Assembly (NCBI RefSeq): GCF_030818795.1
Contig: NZ_JAUTAY010000001.1
Span: forward strand, 1,984,001 to 2,048,000
Source: Microbacterium sp. SORGH_AS_0862
GTDB lineage: Bacteria > Actinomycetota > Actinomycetes > Actinomycetales > Microbacteriaceae
Length of the DNA: 64,000 bases
Direction of reading: 5' to 3'
The position numbers and the translations under genes were made by a program. Shown here one piece after another: positions 27,304-37,099 of this stretch; the first letter of the stretch is position 1; the number at the start of each line of letters is the position of its first letter. The notes under the pieces were generated by a model. The model was not told the origin of the DNA. It searched no databases and was given only the letters and a program-made list of their open reading frames with translations.

Positions 27304-27783
27304 GTGGATGCCGTGGCCGAACTCCTGGATGCGGCCCGTCGCGAGCTGGGCGACGTGCCGCGCGAGGCGCTGGGCGTGTGGCGCAGCCGCCGCATCCTCG
27401 GTATCCCGGCGGCCCCGCGCATCGTGCCCGCGGGTTCCGCGTGGCATCTGGGCGTCCTGCTGCTGACGGACGACGCCGTGCTCGCGACGGGCGAGATCGT
27501 GCGCGCGCGGGAAGAGGTGCGGCGCGGATTCGCGGCCGAGTCGCAGCGGGAGCGGGCCGCGATCGCCGCGGCCGCCTTCCGGGGCGGATTCGCCGAAGGG
27601 CAGAGCGTGCACGTCGGCTGGGAGCCGATCGATCCCGGAGCAGTGGACGCATCATCCTCGCCGCTGCGCCTCGGCGCCGAGGGGCCCCTCGTTCGCTGGA
27701 GCGCGGCCGGCGGATTCATGCCGCTTCGCACGTACCTCGCCGAGCGCGTCGCCCTCGCCCGCACGCCGCCCGCGGGAGCCTGA
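27304..27783 (+). CDS. uncharacterised 159-residue protein
   Basis: GTG start at 27304, with TAGGCT exactly six bases upstream, so probably leaderless. An N-terminal helix (AVAELLDAARRELGDV) is followed by a mixed alpha/beta region (VPAGSAWHLGVLLLTDDAVLA, RAREEVRRGFAAESQRERA). No signal peptide or membrane segment is seen, and I do not recognise a domain with known chemistry. It lies 26 bp after the alarmone synthetase and ahead of glgX, all on the plus strand. Confidence 0.75.
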   Translation: MDAVAELLDAARRELGDVPREALGVWRSRRILGIPAAPRIVPAGSAWHLGVLLLTDDAVLATGEIVRAREEVRRGFAAESQRERAAIAAAAFRGGFAEGQSVHVGWEPIDPGAVDASSSPLRLGAEGPLVRWSAAGGFMPLRTYLAERVALARTPPAGA

Positions 27784-27940
27784 TCTCGCCGTCGGATCCG
27801 GAGTCCTCGCGGTGGGCCGCGTCAAGCCCTGCGCCAGGCCCACCTTGATGAGCCATGCTCCGATGGTGACCGATGATTCCGCGCCCTCCGCGTCCACTAG
27901 GGTGAAATCCCCCTCATCCGAAGCCTCAGGAGGCGACGAC

Positions 27941-30154
27941 GTGCACACCTGGCCCGGATCGGCTTATCCCTTGGGGGCGACGTACGACGGGAACGGTACG
28001 AACTTCGCGCTCTTCAGCGAAGGGGCAGAACGCGTCGAGCTCTGCCTGTTCGACGACGACGGCATCGAGACGCGTCTGGACATCATCGAGGTCGATGCGT
28101 TCGTCTGGCACGCCTACCTGCCCAACGTCGGCCCGGGGCAGCGGTACGGCTATCGCGTGCACGGTCCGTACGATCCCGCATCGGGCCAGCGGTTCAACCC
28201 GAACAAGCTGCTGCTCGACCCGTACGCGAAGGCGGTCGACGGTCAGATCGACTGGGACCAGTCGCTCTTCGGGTACGACTTCGGCGACCCGGATTCCCGC
28301 AACGACGACGACTCCGCCGCGCACATGATGAAGGCCGTCGTCATCAACCCCTTCTTCGACTGGGGCGGCGACCGCCAGCCGAAGACGCCCTACTCGGAGA
28401 CCTTCATCTACGAGGCACACGTGAGGGGCCTCACCCAGCTCCACCCCGGGATCCCCGAGGAGATCCGCGGCACGTACAGCGCGATCGCGCACCCGGTCAT
28501 CATCGAGCACCTCAAGAAGCTCGGCGTGACTGCCATCGAGCTCATGCCCGTGCACCAGTTCGTCGACGACGACACCCTGCAGCAGAAGGGGCTGTCGAAC
28601 TACTGGGGCTACAACACCATCGCGTTCCTCGCGCCCCAGAACACGTACTCGTCGACGGGCGAGGGCGGGCAGCAGGTGCAGGAGTTCAAGGGCATGGTGC
28701 GGGCGCTGCACGCGGCCGGCATCGAGGTCATCCTCGACGTGGTCTACAACCACACGGCCGAGGGCAACCACCTCGGGCCGACCCTGTCGATGAAGGGCAT
28801 CGACAACGAGGCCTACTACCGCCTCGAAGCCGACGACAAGCGGTACTACACCGACTACACCGGCACGGGCAACAGCCTCAACGTCGGCAACCCCCACGCG
28901 CTGCAGCTGATCATGGATTCGCTGCGCTACTGGGTGCTCGAGATGCACGTCGACGGCTTCCGGTTCGACCTGGCCGCCACCCTCGCACGCGAGTTCTACG
29001 AGGTCGACCGTCTCGCCGCCTTCTTCGAGCTCGTGCAGCAGGACCCGATCGTCAGCCAGGTCAAGCTCATCGCCGAGCCGTGGGATGTGGGACCCGGTGG
29101 CTACCAGGTGGGCAACTTCCCGCCCCAGTGGACCGAGTGGAACGGCAAGTACCGCGACACGGTGCGCGACTTCTGGCGCGGCGAGCCGGCCACGCTCGGC
29201 GAGTTCGCCTCGCGCCTCACCGGATCCGCGGACCTCTACGAGAACTCCGGGCGGCGACCCGTCGCATCCGTCAACTTCGTGACCGCGCACGACGGCTTCA
29301 CCCTGCGCGACCTCGTCTCGTACAACGAGAAGCACAACGACGCGAACGGCGAGGACGGCAACGACGGCGAATCGCACAATCGCTCGTACAATTTCGGGGT
29401 CGAGGGGCCGACCGACGACGTCGAGGTGCTGACGCTGCGCGCCCGCGCCCAGCGCAACTTCATCGCGACGCTGCTGCTGAGCCAGGGCATCCCGATGCTC
29501 CTGCACGGCGATGAGCTGGGTCGCACGCAGGGCGGCAACAACAACGGCTACGCGCAGGACAACGAGATCACGTGGGTCGACTGGGAGAACGTCGACCTGC
29601 CGCTGATCGAGTTCACCGCGGCGCTGTCCCGTCTCCGCCGTGATCACCCCACGTTCCGTCGCAGCCGGTTCTTCGACGGCCGTCCGGTGCTGCAGGAGGA
29701 GGATGCACCCGTCCCCGACATCGTGTGGCTGCGTCCCGACGGCACGCCCATGCGTCCCGAGGACTGGGACTCCGGCTTCGGCCGTGCCGTCGGCGTCTTC
29801 CTCAACGGCAACGGCATCCGCGAACGCGACCGCCGCGGCGAGCAGATCATCGACAGCCACTTCATCGTGCTGTTCAACGCCGGCGATGAGCCGGTCGAGT
29901 TCACGCTTCCGAACGTCGACTTCTCGCCCGAGTGGGACGTGCTCGTCGACACCGCCGGCAACCGCGCCGACTCGGAACCCGTCCGCCCCGGCGACGTGCT
30001 CCCGGTCGAGACGAAGTCGCTCATCGTGCTGCGCGAGCACCACGAGAGCGAGGTCGAACCCGATCACTCGGTCGCCGCATCCCTGACGCAGAACCTCACG
30101 GTCCCTGTCGACGAGGTGCCCGGCGCGGCGCCCAAGTCCGAGCTCCCGCACTGA
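27941..30154 (+). CDS. glgX: glycogen debranching enzyme
   Basis: A 737-residue GH13 enzyme that removes alpha-1,6 branches from phosphorylase-limit glycogen. GTG 27941 is the start: AGGAGG lies seven bases upstream and the protein then begins at the expected WPGSAYPLGATYDG. An N-terminal CBM48 is followed by the barrel with nucleophile Asp in DGFRFDLAAT, acid Glu in LIAEPWDVG and the third Asp in VTAHDGFTL. It is followed 12 bp later by treY, giving a glycogen-to-trehalose unit. Confidence 0.93.
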   Translation: MHTWPGSAYPLGATYDGNGTNFALFSEGAERVELCLFDDDGIETRLDIIEVDAFVWHAYLPNVGPGQRYGYRVHGPYDPASGQRFNPNKLLLDPYAKAVDGQIDWDQSLFGYDFGDPDSRNDDDSAAHMMKAVVINPFFDWGGDRQPKTPYSETFIYEAHVRGLTQLHPGIPEEIRGTYSAIAHPVIIEHLKKLGVTAIELMPVHQFVDDDTLQQKGLSNYWGYNTIAFLAPQNTYSSTGEGGQQVQEFKGMVRALHAAGIEVILDVVYNHTAEGNHLGPTLSMKGIDNEAYYRLEADDKRYYTDYTGTGNSLNVGNPHALQLIMDSLRYWVLEMHVDGFRFDLAATLAREFYEVDRLAAFFELVQQDPIVSQVKLIAEPWDVGPGGYQVGNFPPQWTEWNGKYRDTVRDFWRGEPATLGEFASRLTGSADLYENSGRRPVASVNFVTAHDGFTLRDLVSYNEKHNDANGEDGNDGESHNRSYNFGVEGPTDDVEVLTLRARAQRNFIATLLLSQGIPMLLHGDELGRTQGGNNNGYAQDNEITWVDWENVDLPLIEFTAALSRLRRDHPTFRRSRFFDGRPVLQEEDAPVPDIVWLRPDGTPMRPEDWDSGFGRAVGVFLNGNGIRERDRRGEQIIDSHFIVLFNAGDEPVEFTLPNVDFSPEWDVLVDTAGNRADSEPVRPGDVLPVETKSLIVLREHHESEVEPDHSVAASLTQNLTVPVDEVPGAAPKSELPH

Positions 30155-30166
30155 CCCGGAGGACGC

Positions 30167-32515
30167 ATGCTGCCCGCTTCGACCTACCGCCTGCAGATCC
30201 GTCCGAGCTTCGATCTGGATGCGGCTGCCGCCGTCGTGCCCTACCTCGCCGACCTCGGCGTGGGATGGGTGTACCTGTCGCCGCTGCTGAAGGCGACGAC
30301 CGGCTCCGATCACGGCTACGACGTCGTCGATCCCTCCCTCGTCGACCCCGCCCGCGGCGGGGGTGAGGCGCTCGACCGGTTCGTCTCCGCCGCCCACGAC
30401 GCCGGGCTCGGCGTGCTCGTGGACATCGTTCCCAACCACATGGGCGTCTCGATCCCGCGCGAGAACCCGTGGTGGTGGGACTACCTGCGCCTCGGCGAGG
30501 CGTCCGTGCGCGCGGACGCGTTCGACGTCGACCGTGCGCTCGACGACGGCCGGGTGCGCCTGCCCATCCTCGGTGCTCCCCTCGCTGAGACGATCGGTGA
30601 GATCACCATCGACCCGACGCCCGCTCCGGACGCGCCCGACGGGCTCGTGCGCTACTACGACAACGAGCTGCCGCTCGCGCCGGGCTCGCTCGAAGGCCTC
30701 GAGCCCGATGACGTCGCCGCGGTACTCGACAGGCAGCACTACGAGCTGCGCTTCTGGCGCGACGAGGCCGCGCTGCTGAACTACCGGCGCTTCTTCGCGG
30801 TGACGACGCTCGCCGCCGTCCGCGTCGAGGACCCGCGCGTCTTCGACGACGCGCACGTCGAGATCCTGCGGTGGGTGCGCGAGGGGCTCGTCGACGGTCT
30901 GCGCGTCGACCACCCCGACGGACTGCGGGACCCGGGCGGGTACCTCGCGCGCCTGGCCGAGGTGACGAACGGTCTGCCCGTGTGGGTCGAGAAGATCCTC
31001 GAGCACGGTGAAGAGCTGCCGTCGTGGTGGCACACCGCAGGCACGACGGGCTACGACGCCCTCGGCGAGATCGAGCGTGTGCTCGTCGACCCCTCGGGTC
31101 GGGCGGGACTCGATGCCCTCGATGCGCAGCTGCGCATCGAGACCGGACTGCCGTCGGCGCCGTCGTGGGGCGAGCTCATCCACGGAACGAAGCGCCGGAT
31201 CGCCGACACGATCCAGGCATCCGAGGTCGCACGTCTGGTGCGCCTGCTGCCGGGCCCGGTCCCGGGGGCGCGAGACGCCCTGGCCGAACTCCTCGCCCTG
31301 TTCCCGACCTACCGCAGCTACCTGCCGGCGGGGCGCGCGTGGCTCGACGAGGCGGCGGAGGCCGCATCCGCCGCCCGCCCGGATCTCGCCGAGGCGATCG
31401 CCGCTCTCGTGCCGCTGCTCGCCGACGGCTCGAGCGAGCTTGCGCAGCGCTTCCAGCAGACGACCGGGCCGGTCATGGCGAAGGGGGTCGAAGACACCGC
31501 GTTCTATCGGTTCACACGCCTCGGTTCGCTGACCGAGGTCGGGGGAGACCCGTCCGAGTTCTCGCTCGACGTCGCCGGGTTCCACGACGCCCTCGCCCGA
31601 CGACAGGCCTCGTGGCCGCATTCGCTCACCACGCTGTCGACGCACGACACGAAACGCGGCGAGGACGTACGGGCGCGTCTCGACGTCCTCGCGGAGATCC
31701 CCGAGCGGTGGGCGGAGACGCTCGACGCGCTGCGCGAGATCGCGACGACCGGTCACGGACCGTTCGACGCGCTGCTCTGGCAGGCCGTCATCGGTGCCTG
31801 GCCCGCGAGCGCCGAGCGGCTCCACGCCTACGCGGAGAAGGCCGCACGCGAGGCCGGCGACGCGACCAGCTGGCTCGACGTGAACGAGGACTTCGAACGG
31901 CGGATGCATGCCGTCGTCGACGCCGCTTTCGGTCCGGCGCAACCGCTCGTCGAGTCGTTCGTCGCCGAGATCGCTGCGGCCGGATACTCGAACGGCCTGT
32001 CGGCCAAGGTGCTCCAGCTCGCCGGCCCCGGCATCCCCGACGTGTACCAGGGATCCGAGCTGTGGGAGCAGTCGCTCGTCGACCCGGACAACCGCCGCCA
32101 CGTCGACTTCGCTGCGCGCGCCGAGACGCTCGCGCGGCTGGATGAGGGGCTCGTGCCGCCCGTCGACCAGGGCGCCGCCGCCAAGCTCCTGGTGGTCTCC
32201 CGCGCGTTGCGCCTGCGTCGCGACCGCCCTCACCTGTTCACCCGCTACACGCCGGTGACCGTGACCGGCGCCGCCGCCGAGCACGCGGTGGCCTTCGACC
32301 GCGGCGGGGCGATCGCGGTCGCGACCCGACTGCCGGTGGGTCTCGCGGCCCGCGGTGGATGGGGCGACGCCACGCTGCTGCATCCCGCCGGCGCCGTGCA
32401 GGACGAGCTGACCGGCCGGGTCTTCGACACCGAGCGGATCCCGCTCGCCGAGCTGCTGGCGACCTACCCCGTCGCCCTCCTCGCGCCGGTCGCCCTCGCG
32501 GCGCCGCGCGGATGA
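30167..32515 (+). CDS. treY: malto-oligosyltrehalose synthase
   Basis: A 782-residue GH13 enzyme that turns the reducing-end alpha-1,4 bond of maltodextrins into an alpha,alpha-1,1 bond. It starts [10 protein letters not shown] with GGAGGA upstream. Motifs: [10 protein letters not shown], nucleophile Asp in LRVDHPDGL, Glu in [11 protein letters not shown], Asp in [14 protein letters not shown]. It overlaps treZ by four bases (ATGA), so the two trehalose-forming enzymes are made together. Cytoplasmic. Confidence 0.96.
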   Translation: MLPASTYRLQIRPSFDLDAAAAVVPYLADLGVGWVYLSPLLKATTGSDHGYDVVDPSLVDPARGGGEALDRFVSAAHDAGLGVLVDIVPNHMGVSIPRENPWWWDYLRLGEASVRADAFDVDRALDDGRVRLPILGAPLAETIGEITIDPTPAPDAPDGLVRYYDNELPLAPGSLEGLEPDDVAAVLDRQHYELRFWRDEAALLNYRRFFAVTTLAAVRVEDPRVFDDAHVEILRWVREGLVDGLRVDHPDGLRDPGGYLARLAEVTNGLPVWVEKILEHGEELPSWWHTAGTTGYDALGEIERVLVDPSGRAGLDALDAQLRIETGLPSAPSWGELIHGTKRRIADTIQASEVARLVRLLPGPVPGARDALAELLALFPTYRSYLPAGRAWLDEAAEAASAARPDLAEAIAALVPLLADGSSELAQRFQQTTGPVMAKGVEDTAFYRFTRLGSLTEVGGDPSEFSLDVAGFHDALARRQASWPHSLTTLSTHDTKRGEDVRARLDVLAEIPERWAETLDALREIATTGHGPFDALLWQAVIGAWPASAERLHAYAEKAAREAGDATSWLDVNEDFERRMHAVVDAAFGPAQPLVESFVAEIAAAGYSNGLSAKVLQLAGPGIPDVYQGSELWEQSLVDPDNRRHVDFAARAETLARLDEGLVPPVDQGAAAKLLVVSRALRLRRDRPHLFTRYTPVTVTGAAAEHAVAFDRGGAIAVATRLPVGLAARGGWGDATLLHPAGAVQDELTGRVFDTERIPLAELLATYPVALLAPVALAAPRG

Positions 32516-34290
32516 CGACCGAGCCACGAGACGAGGACGAGACGATGATCGAGGTCTGGGCGCCGAAGGCGCGGCGGGTGAGGATGCGGTCGGGGGTCGG
32601 GCTCGGCCGCGAGAGCGAGCTGACCGCGGCGGCGGCGGACGGATGGTGGCGGGCTCCGGTCGAACTCGCCGACGGTGAGCGCTACGGATTCGTCCTCGAC
32701 GACGGCGAACTGCGCCCCGACCCGCGCTCGCGCCGTCAGCCGGATGGTGTGCACGCGGCATCCGCGTGGGTCGACGCCGCCGCGTTCGCGTGGACCGACG
32801 CGGCGTGGACCGGCCGACAGCTGGCGGGCGGTCTGATCTACGAGCTGCACCTCGGCACGTTCACGCCGGAGGGGACGCTGGACGCGGCGATCGAGCGGCT
32901 GCCGTACCTGGTCGAGCTCGGTGTGAGTCACATCGAGCTGCTGCCGGTGAACGGGTTCAACGGGGTCTGGAACTGGGGCTACGACGGTGTCGCCTGGTAC
33001 ACCGTGCACGAGGCCTACGGGGGCCCTGCGGGCTACGCGCGCTTCGTGGACGCGGCCCACGCCGCGGGCCTCGCCGTCGTGCAGGACGTCGTGTACAACC
33101 ACCTCGGTCCGTCCGGGAACTATCTTCCGGAGTTCGGTCCGTACCTGCGCGAGGGCACGCGCAACACGTGGGGCGACTCCGTCAACCTCGATGAGCCCGC
33201 CGTCCGCGCCTACATCGTCGAGAACGCCCTGATGTGGCTTCGGGATTACCACGTCGACGCGCTGCGACTGGATGCGGTGCACGCGCTGCACGACGAGCGG
33301 CCCGTCCACATCCTGCGCGAGATGGCGGAGGCCGTCGACGCGCTCTCGGCGCACGTTGGCCGGCCGCTGACCCTCATCGCGGAGAGCGACATGAACGACC
33401 CGACGCTGATCCTGCCGCGCGAGGCCGGCGGCTACGGTCTGGCCGCGCAGTGGAGCGACGACTGGCACCACGCCGTCCATGTCGCGCTCACCGGTGAGGT
33501 CAGCGGCTACTACGCGGACTTCGCCGCATCCGACGCGCTCGAGAAGGTGTGGACGCGCGGATTCTTCCACGACGGCACGTACTCGTCGTTCCGCGAGCGC
33601 CACCACGGACATCCGATCCCGGCGGAGGTGCCGACCTGGCGTCTCGTGACCTTCGCCCAGGACCACGACCAGATCGGCAACCGCGCCGCGGGTGACCGGC
33701 TGAGTGCGACGCTCTCGCCCGATCGTCTGGCGGTCGCGGCCGTGCTGACGCTGACCGCGCCCGGTACGCCCATGCTCTTCATGGGCGAGGAGTGGGGCGC
33801 ATCGACGCCGTGGCCGTTCTTCACCTCGCATCCGGAGGAGTGGCTCGGTGAGGCGGTGCGGAAGGGACGTGCGGAGGAGTTCGCGAAGACCGACTGGGAC
33901 GAGGCGGCCGTGCCCGACCCGCAGGATCCGGCGACGTTCCAGAGCGCCAAGCTCGCGTGGGAGGAGGCCGAGACCGGCGAACACGCCCGCATCCTGGCGC
34001 TCTACCGAGACCTCGCGCGGCTTCGGCGTGAGCGTCCCGAGCTCACCGACCCCTCGTCGGCGCATCTGTCCGCCGCGATCGAGCGACCGGATGCGGCGCC
34101 GTCCGCGCGGCGGTTCGTGCTGGGGCGCGGGCCGCTGCGGATCATCGTCAATCTCGCGGCCGAGCCGTGGGACGTACCCCTCGGCATGGCGGAGGATGTG
34201 CTGCTCGCCACCGTCCCGGTCTCTCCCGGGGCGGGGGCCGTGACGGTTCCGGCGGATGCGGCCGTCGTGCTCGGCCCGGCCCTGCCCTGA
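32512..34290 (+). CDS. treZ: malto-oligosyltrehalose trehalohydrolase
   Basis: A 592-residue GH13 enzyme releasing trehalose from maltooligosyl-trehalose made by TreY. An N-terminal immunoglobulin-like module ([15 protein letters not shown]) precedes the barrel with nucleophile Asp in [11 protein letters not shown], Glu in LIAESDMND and Asp in AQDHDQIGN. It is translationally coupled to treY. With glgX upstream the cell can make trehalose, a compatible solute, from glycogen without trehalose-6-phosphate. Confidence 0.95.
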   Translation: MTTEPRDEDETMIEVWAPKARRVRMRSGVGLGRESELTAAAADGWWRAPVELADGERYGFVLDDGELRPDPRSRRQPDGVHAASAWVDAAAFAWTDAAWTGRQLAGGLIYELHLGTFTPEGTLDAAIERLPYLVELGVSHIELLPVNGFNGVWNWGYDGVAWYTVHEAYGGPAGYARFVDAAHAAGLAVVQDVVYNHLGPSGNYLPEFGPYLREGTRNTWGDSVNLDEPAVRAYIVENALMWLRDYHVDALRLDAVHALHDERPVHILREMAEAVDALSAHVGRPLTLIAESDMNDPTLILPREAGGYGLAAQWSDDWHHAVHVALTGEVSGYYADFAASDALEKVWTRGFFHDGTYSSFRERHHGHPIPAEVPTWRLVTFAQDHDQIGNRAAGDRLSATLSPDRLAVAAVLTLTAPGTPMLFMGEEWGASTPWPFFTSHPEEWLGEAVRKGRAEEFAKTDWDEAAVPDPQDPATFQSAKLAWEEAETGEHARILALYRDLARLRRERPELTDPSSAHLSAAIERPDAAPSARRFVLGRGPLRIIVNLAAEPWDVPLGMAEDVLLATVPVSPGAGAVTVPADAAVVLGPALP

Positions 34291-34332
34291 GCTCGGGTGA
34301 GCCTGCCGCCTCCCGTCGAACGGTCCCGGTGG

Positions 34333-34931
34333 TCAGCGTCCGTCGCGCACGTCCGCGAGCTGTTCGCGAACGAGAGAGATCTGCGAGAACCGTGATGTGG
34401 CGGCGGGGCCCATGGGCGCCTGCGACATGAAACCGACCTGCGGGCGCGCCGACGTGTCGAGTCGGAACTGACGCACGAAGCGCCAGAAGACTCCGTCCGT
34501 CGAGTAGTGGAAGGCGAACGCGCCGCCGACAAGGCTCGACACCCGCAGCCAGACCGACCCCTCCAGGATCACGGGCCCTTGGCGTCGTCGGAGTAGCGAT
34601 CCGTCACGACGCTGACGACCATCTCCTCGCCCTGCGGCGAGTACTCGAAGCAGAGTTTCGCCCAGCATGCCTCGTCGACCCACAGGGTGAGCACGGCGGC
34701 GTCGAACGTCGTGCGCGGGGCATCCACCGACACCCGGGCGGAAAGCTGGAACGGTTCGTCGATGTCGAAGGAGAGACTGGTCGACGTGTGCGACGCCGGC
34801 GCGCCGGTCGCGTCGTTCGTCCAGTCCACCTCCGCGTCGGAGGTGAGCACCAGCACGTCGCCCTCCCGGTGGTGCTGACCCTGGCTGTGGGTCCAGGTCA
34901 GAGGCGGCAGCCCCGGCAACTCGACCGTCAT
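34333..34931 (-). pseudogene. DUF1349 (concanavalin A-like) gene with a -1 frameshift
   Basis: The first part (34931-34569) encodes MTVELPGLPPLTWTHSQG to TDRYSDDAKGP and stops. The expected continuation (GPVILEGSVWLRVSSL to the end, REQLADVRDGR) is in the next frame down to 34333. The joint is at GGGCCC, 34573-34578: one extra G or C would give a normal protein of about 200 residues. Both halves look selectively clean, so the break is recent or is a sequencing error in a homopolymer. Family members are small jelly-roll proteins of unclear function. Confidence 0.75.
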
Positions 34932-35012
34932 GGTGGTGATCCCCCTTCATCGCGAACCCTCCGAATCTACAAGCGCACCGTCCGGCGCTCGTTCGGGCGG
35001 GCCGTGCGAGAT

Positions 35013-35044
35013 GTAACGCGGGGGAAACGCGAGCCGTCTAACCT
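35013..35044 (+). promoter_or_regulatory. possible GlnR-type box and promoter upstream of the Fe(II)/2OG oxygenase
   Basis: GTAAC (35013-35017), six bases, GAAAC (35024-35028) fits the published actinobacterial GlnR half-box pattern GTNAC-N6-GAAAC. TAACCT (35039-35044) is a reasonable -10 ten bases downstream. Together they suggest nitrogen control. A single box occurring by chance is possible, and presence of GlnR in this organism is not shown here. Confidence 0.4.
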
Positions 35045-35070
35045 GACGGCAGCGTTCATGTAAACACGCG

Positions 35071-35092
35071 CCGCGGCCGTCGAAGGCCGCGG
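35071..35092 (+). promoter_or_regulatory. leader hairpin upstream of the oxygenase gene
   Basis: CCGCGGCC (35071-35078), GTCGAA loop, GGCCGCGG (35085-35092): a perfect 8-bp stem in the roughly 120-nt leader. A second stem, TCGCCC (35130-35135) with GGGCGA (35142-35147), lies nearer the start codon. They may form an attenuator or structured leader. I could not match them to a known riboswitch. Confidence 0.4.
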
Positions 35093-35166
35093 TGGGAAAC
35101 CGTGAAGTGGCTACCTCGATACCCATCGGTCGCCCTTCCGAGGGCGATCCCCACCCAGGAGTCGCC

Positions 35167-36210
35167 ATGACCTTCCACGTCCCCCTCGTCGACATCACCG
35201 CGTACGTCACCGACGGCAGCCCCGAGGCGAAAGCCGAGGTCGCGCGCGCGATCGACGACGCCTGCCGCACGGTCGGCTTCATCCAGATCACCGGACACGG
35301 CATTCCGGATGCGGTCACCGCAGGCCTGACCGACGCGATGGACCGCTTCTTCGCCCTCGATCTGGAGCAGAAGAAGACCTATCGCACGCCCCCGCAGATC
35401 AACCGCGGCTACAGCCCGCCCAAGTCCGAGTCCCTCAGCCTCTCGCTCGGCGTCGAGTCGGCGAACCGGATGAACGACTTCTTCGAGGCGTTCAACGTCG
35501 GTGCCGCGCAGGCCGACTATCCCGCATCCCCGGATCTTCCGCAGCCGGAGTACGCCGACAACCTGTGGCCCGACGTCGACGGTTTCGAGATGCAGGTGCG
35601 GGCGTACTTCGCCGAGGCGGCGCGCGTGGCACGCACGATGACCTGGATCTTCGCCGACGCGCTGGGGCTGGAGCCCGACTTCTTCGACAGGCGCACCGGT
35701 CACTCCCTCGATGTCATGCGGATGAACAACTACGCGCTGCCGCCCGGGACCGACGTGACGCTGGACGGCGACCTCGTCGGCATGGGCGAGCACACCGACT
35801 ACGGCATCGTCACGATCCTCTGGGCCGACCAGGTGAAGGGGCTCCAGGTGCTCGGCGCCGACGGGTCGTGGAACGACGTCGCGCCCGCCGACGACGCGCT
35901 TCTCATCAACCTGGGCGACGTGACGGCGCGCTGGACGAACGAGCGGTGGATGTCGACCCTGCACCGCGTGAAGCCGCCCGTGATCGACGGGACGATCGAG
36001 CGTCGCCGATCGGCCGCCTTCTTCCACGACGGCGACGTCGATGCGCTCATCGAGACGCTGCCCTCCTGCGTCGACGCGGAGCACCCGGACCTGTACGAGC
36101 CCATCACCGTGGGAGACCACATCCGTGCGAAGCTCGCGGGCTCGCGCGAGGGGAAGGCGAACGAGAAGGCGGAGCGCGAGTCTCAGCGGGTGCTCTCGAG
36201 CTACCGCTGA
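35167..36210 (+). CDS. isopenicillin N synthase family Fe(II)/2-oxoglutarate-type oxygenase
   Basis: A 347-residue double-stranded beta-helix oxygenase. The iron-binding triad is His and Asp in GEHTDYG plus His in MSTLHRV. The cosubstrate Arg follows in RRSAAFFHDG. The N-terminal DIOX_N region is VGFIQITGHGIP. GGAG lies upstream of ATG 35167. Enzymes of this set range from antibiotic synthesis to nucleobase and amino-acid hydroxylation. A stand-alone gene with a possible nitrogen-control box favours a catabolic oxygenase over antibiotic synthesis, but substrate is unknown. Confidence 0.85.
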   Translation: MTFHVPLVDITAYVTDGSPEAKAEVARAIDDACRTVGFIQITGHGIPDAVTAGLTDAMDRFFALDLEQKKTYRTPPQINRGYSPPKSESLSLSLGVESANRMNDFFEAFNVGAAQADYPASPDLPQPEYADNLWPDVDGFEMQVRAYFAEAARVARTMTWIFADALGLEPDFFDRRTGHSLDVMRMNNYALPPGTDVTLDGDLVGMGEHTDYGIVTILWADQVKGLQVLGADGSWNDVAPADDALLINLGDVTARWTNERWMSTLHRVKPPVIDGTIERRRSAAFFHDGDVDALIETLPSCVDAEHPDLYEPITVGDHIRAKLAGSREGKANEKAERESQRVLSSYR

Positions 36211-36271
36211 GCGGCCGCGGGACGACCCGCCCCGTCGGCGCGGCCGATCCTGTCAACCCCTGGCGCAAGGT

Positions 36272-36288
36272 AGCTAGATTATCTAGCT
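36272..36288. promoter_or_regulatory. 17-bp perfect palindrome at the TspO-like gene promoter
   Basis: AGCTAGAT-T-ATCTAGCT (36272-36288) is symmetric over its full length. It overlaps the -10 candidate TAGCTT (36284-36289), which ends six bases before ATG 36296. Such AT-rich palindromes are typical of MarR-type operators. No MarR gene lies nearby, so the regulator would be encoded elsewhere. Confidence 0.6.
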
Positions 36289-36295
36289 TTGTGGG

Positions 36296-37087
36296 ATGAA
36301 CGTCGCCAACCCGCGCTCATCCGACCTCACGCGCCAGATCGTCGTCCTGGCCGCGACCGGCTTCATGCTGGTCGCGGCCATGGTCGGCACCGGCCTGTTC
36401 GGCGGCACCGCCGTTCAGGACCTGCAGGACGGTGCCCTCGACGCCGACGCGAGCTATCTCGCCCCCGCCAGGCAGGCCTTCTCGATCTGGTCGGCCGTCT
36501 ACCTGGGGCTCATCGCCTACGGGATCTGGCAGGCGTTGCCGGGTCAGCGGACGAGTGAGCGCCAGCGACGTCTCGGGTGGCTGATCGCCGTCACCGAGGT
36601 GCTCAACGGCCTCTGGCTCGTGTCGGCGCAGTTCACCACGCTGCCGCTGACCGTGCTCGTCATCGTGCTGCTACTCGCCGCCCTCGCGATCACCTGGCGC
36701 CGGGTCATCATGCAGCCGCGCGAAGGTGCCGTCTCCGCCGTGCTGATCGACGGTGTCACCGGACTGCACCTCGGGTGGGTGACACTCGCGACGGTCGCCA
36801 ACACGGCGGCGTGGCTCACCCGCATCCTGCCCGCCGGTGCGGAGGATGCGGCGGACGTGTGGGGAATCGTCGTCCTCGTCGTCGTGGCGGCCATCGGATG
36901 CGGCATCGCCTGGTTCGGCCGCGTCGCGCCCTCTCTCGCCCTGTGCTGGGGACTGTCCTGGCTCGCCGTGGGCCGTCTCGCCGATCAACCGCACAGCGCG
37001 GCGATCGGCACGGCCGCCGTCTGTGCCGCGATGGTCATCGCCCTCGTCACCGTCGTACGCGTCGCGCAGCGGTTGCGCCGCCGCTGA
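36296..37087 (+). CDS. tryptophan-rich sensory (TspO/MBR)-like membrane protein
   Basis: A 263-residue integral membrane protein with about seven or eight hydrophobic segments. Trp and aromatic residues in AFSIWSAVYLGLIAYGIWQ (about residues 61-79) and NGLWLVSAQF resemble the TspO core, extended by extra C-terminal helices as in the longer actinobacterial proteins with this name. It may sense or transport small hydrophobic ligands. It is transcribed alone, from a promoter containing a perfect palindrome, and converges on the amidotransferase gene. Confidence 0.7.
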   Translation: MNVANPRSSDLTRQIVVLAATGFMLVAAMVGTGLFGGTAVQDLQDGALDADASYLAPARQAFSIWSAVYLGLIAYGIWQALPGQRTSERQRRLGWLIAVTEVLNGLWLVSAQFTTLPLTVLVIVLLLAALAITWRRVIMQPREGAVSAVLIDGVTGLHLGWVTLATVANTAAWLTRILPAGAEDAADVWGIVVLVVVAAIGCGIAWFGRVAPSLALCWGLSWLAVGRLADQPHSAAIGTAAVCAAMVIALVTVVRVAQRLRRR

Positions 37088-37099
37088 GCCGGTCCTCTC

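Noticed and set aside
27926..32761. Open frame of 1611 codons on the minus strand
   Set aside because: It lies antisense to glgX, treY and treZ. The Arg/Val/Asp-rich composition is the usual shadow of high-GC codon usage, and it has no recognisable domain.
34932..35166. A known riboswitch in the oxygenase leader
   Set aside because: Two hairpins are present, but I could not match the conserved core of any class I know. Kept only as a structured leader.
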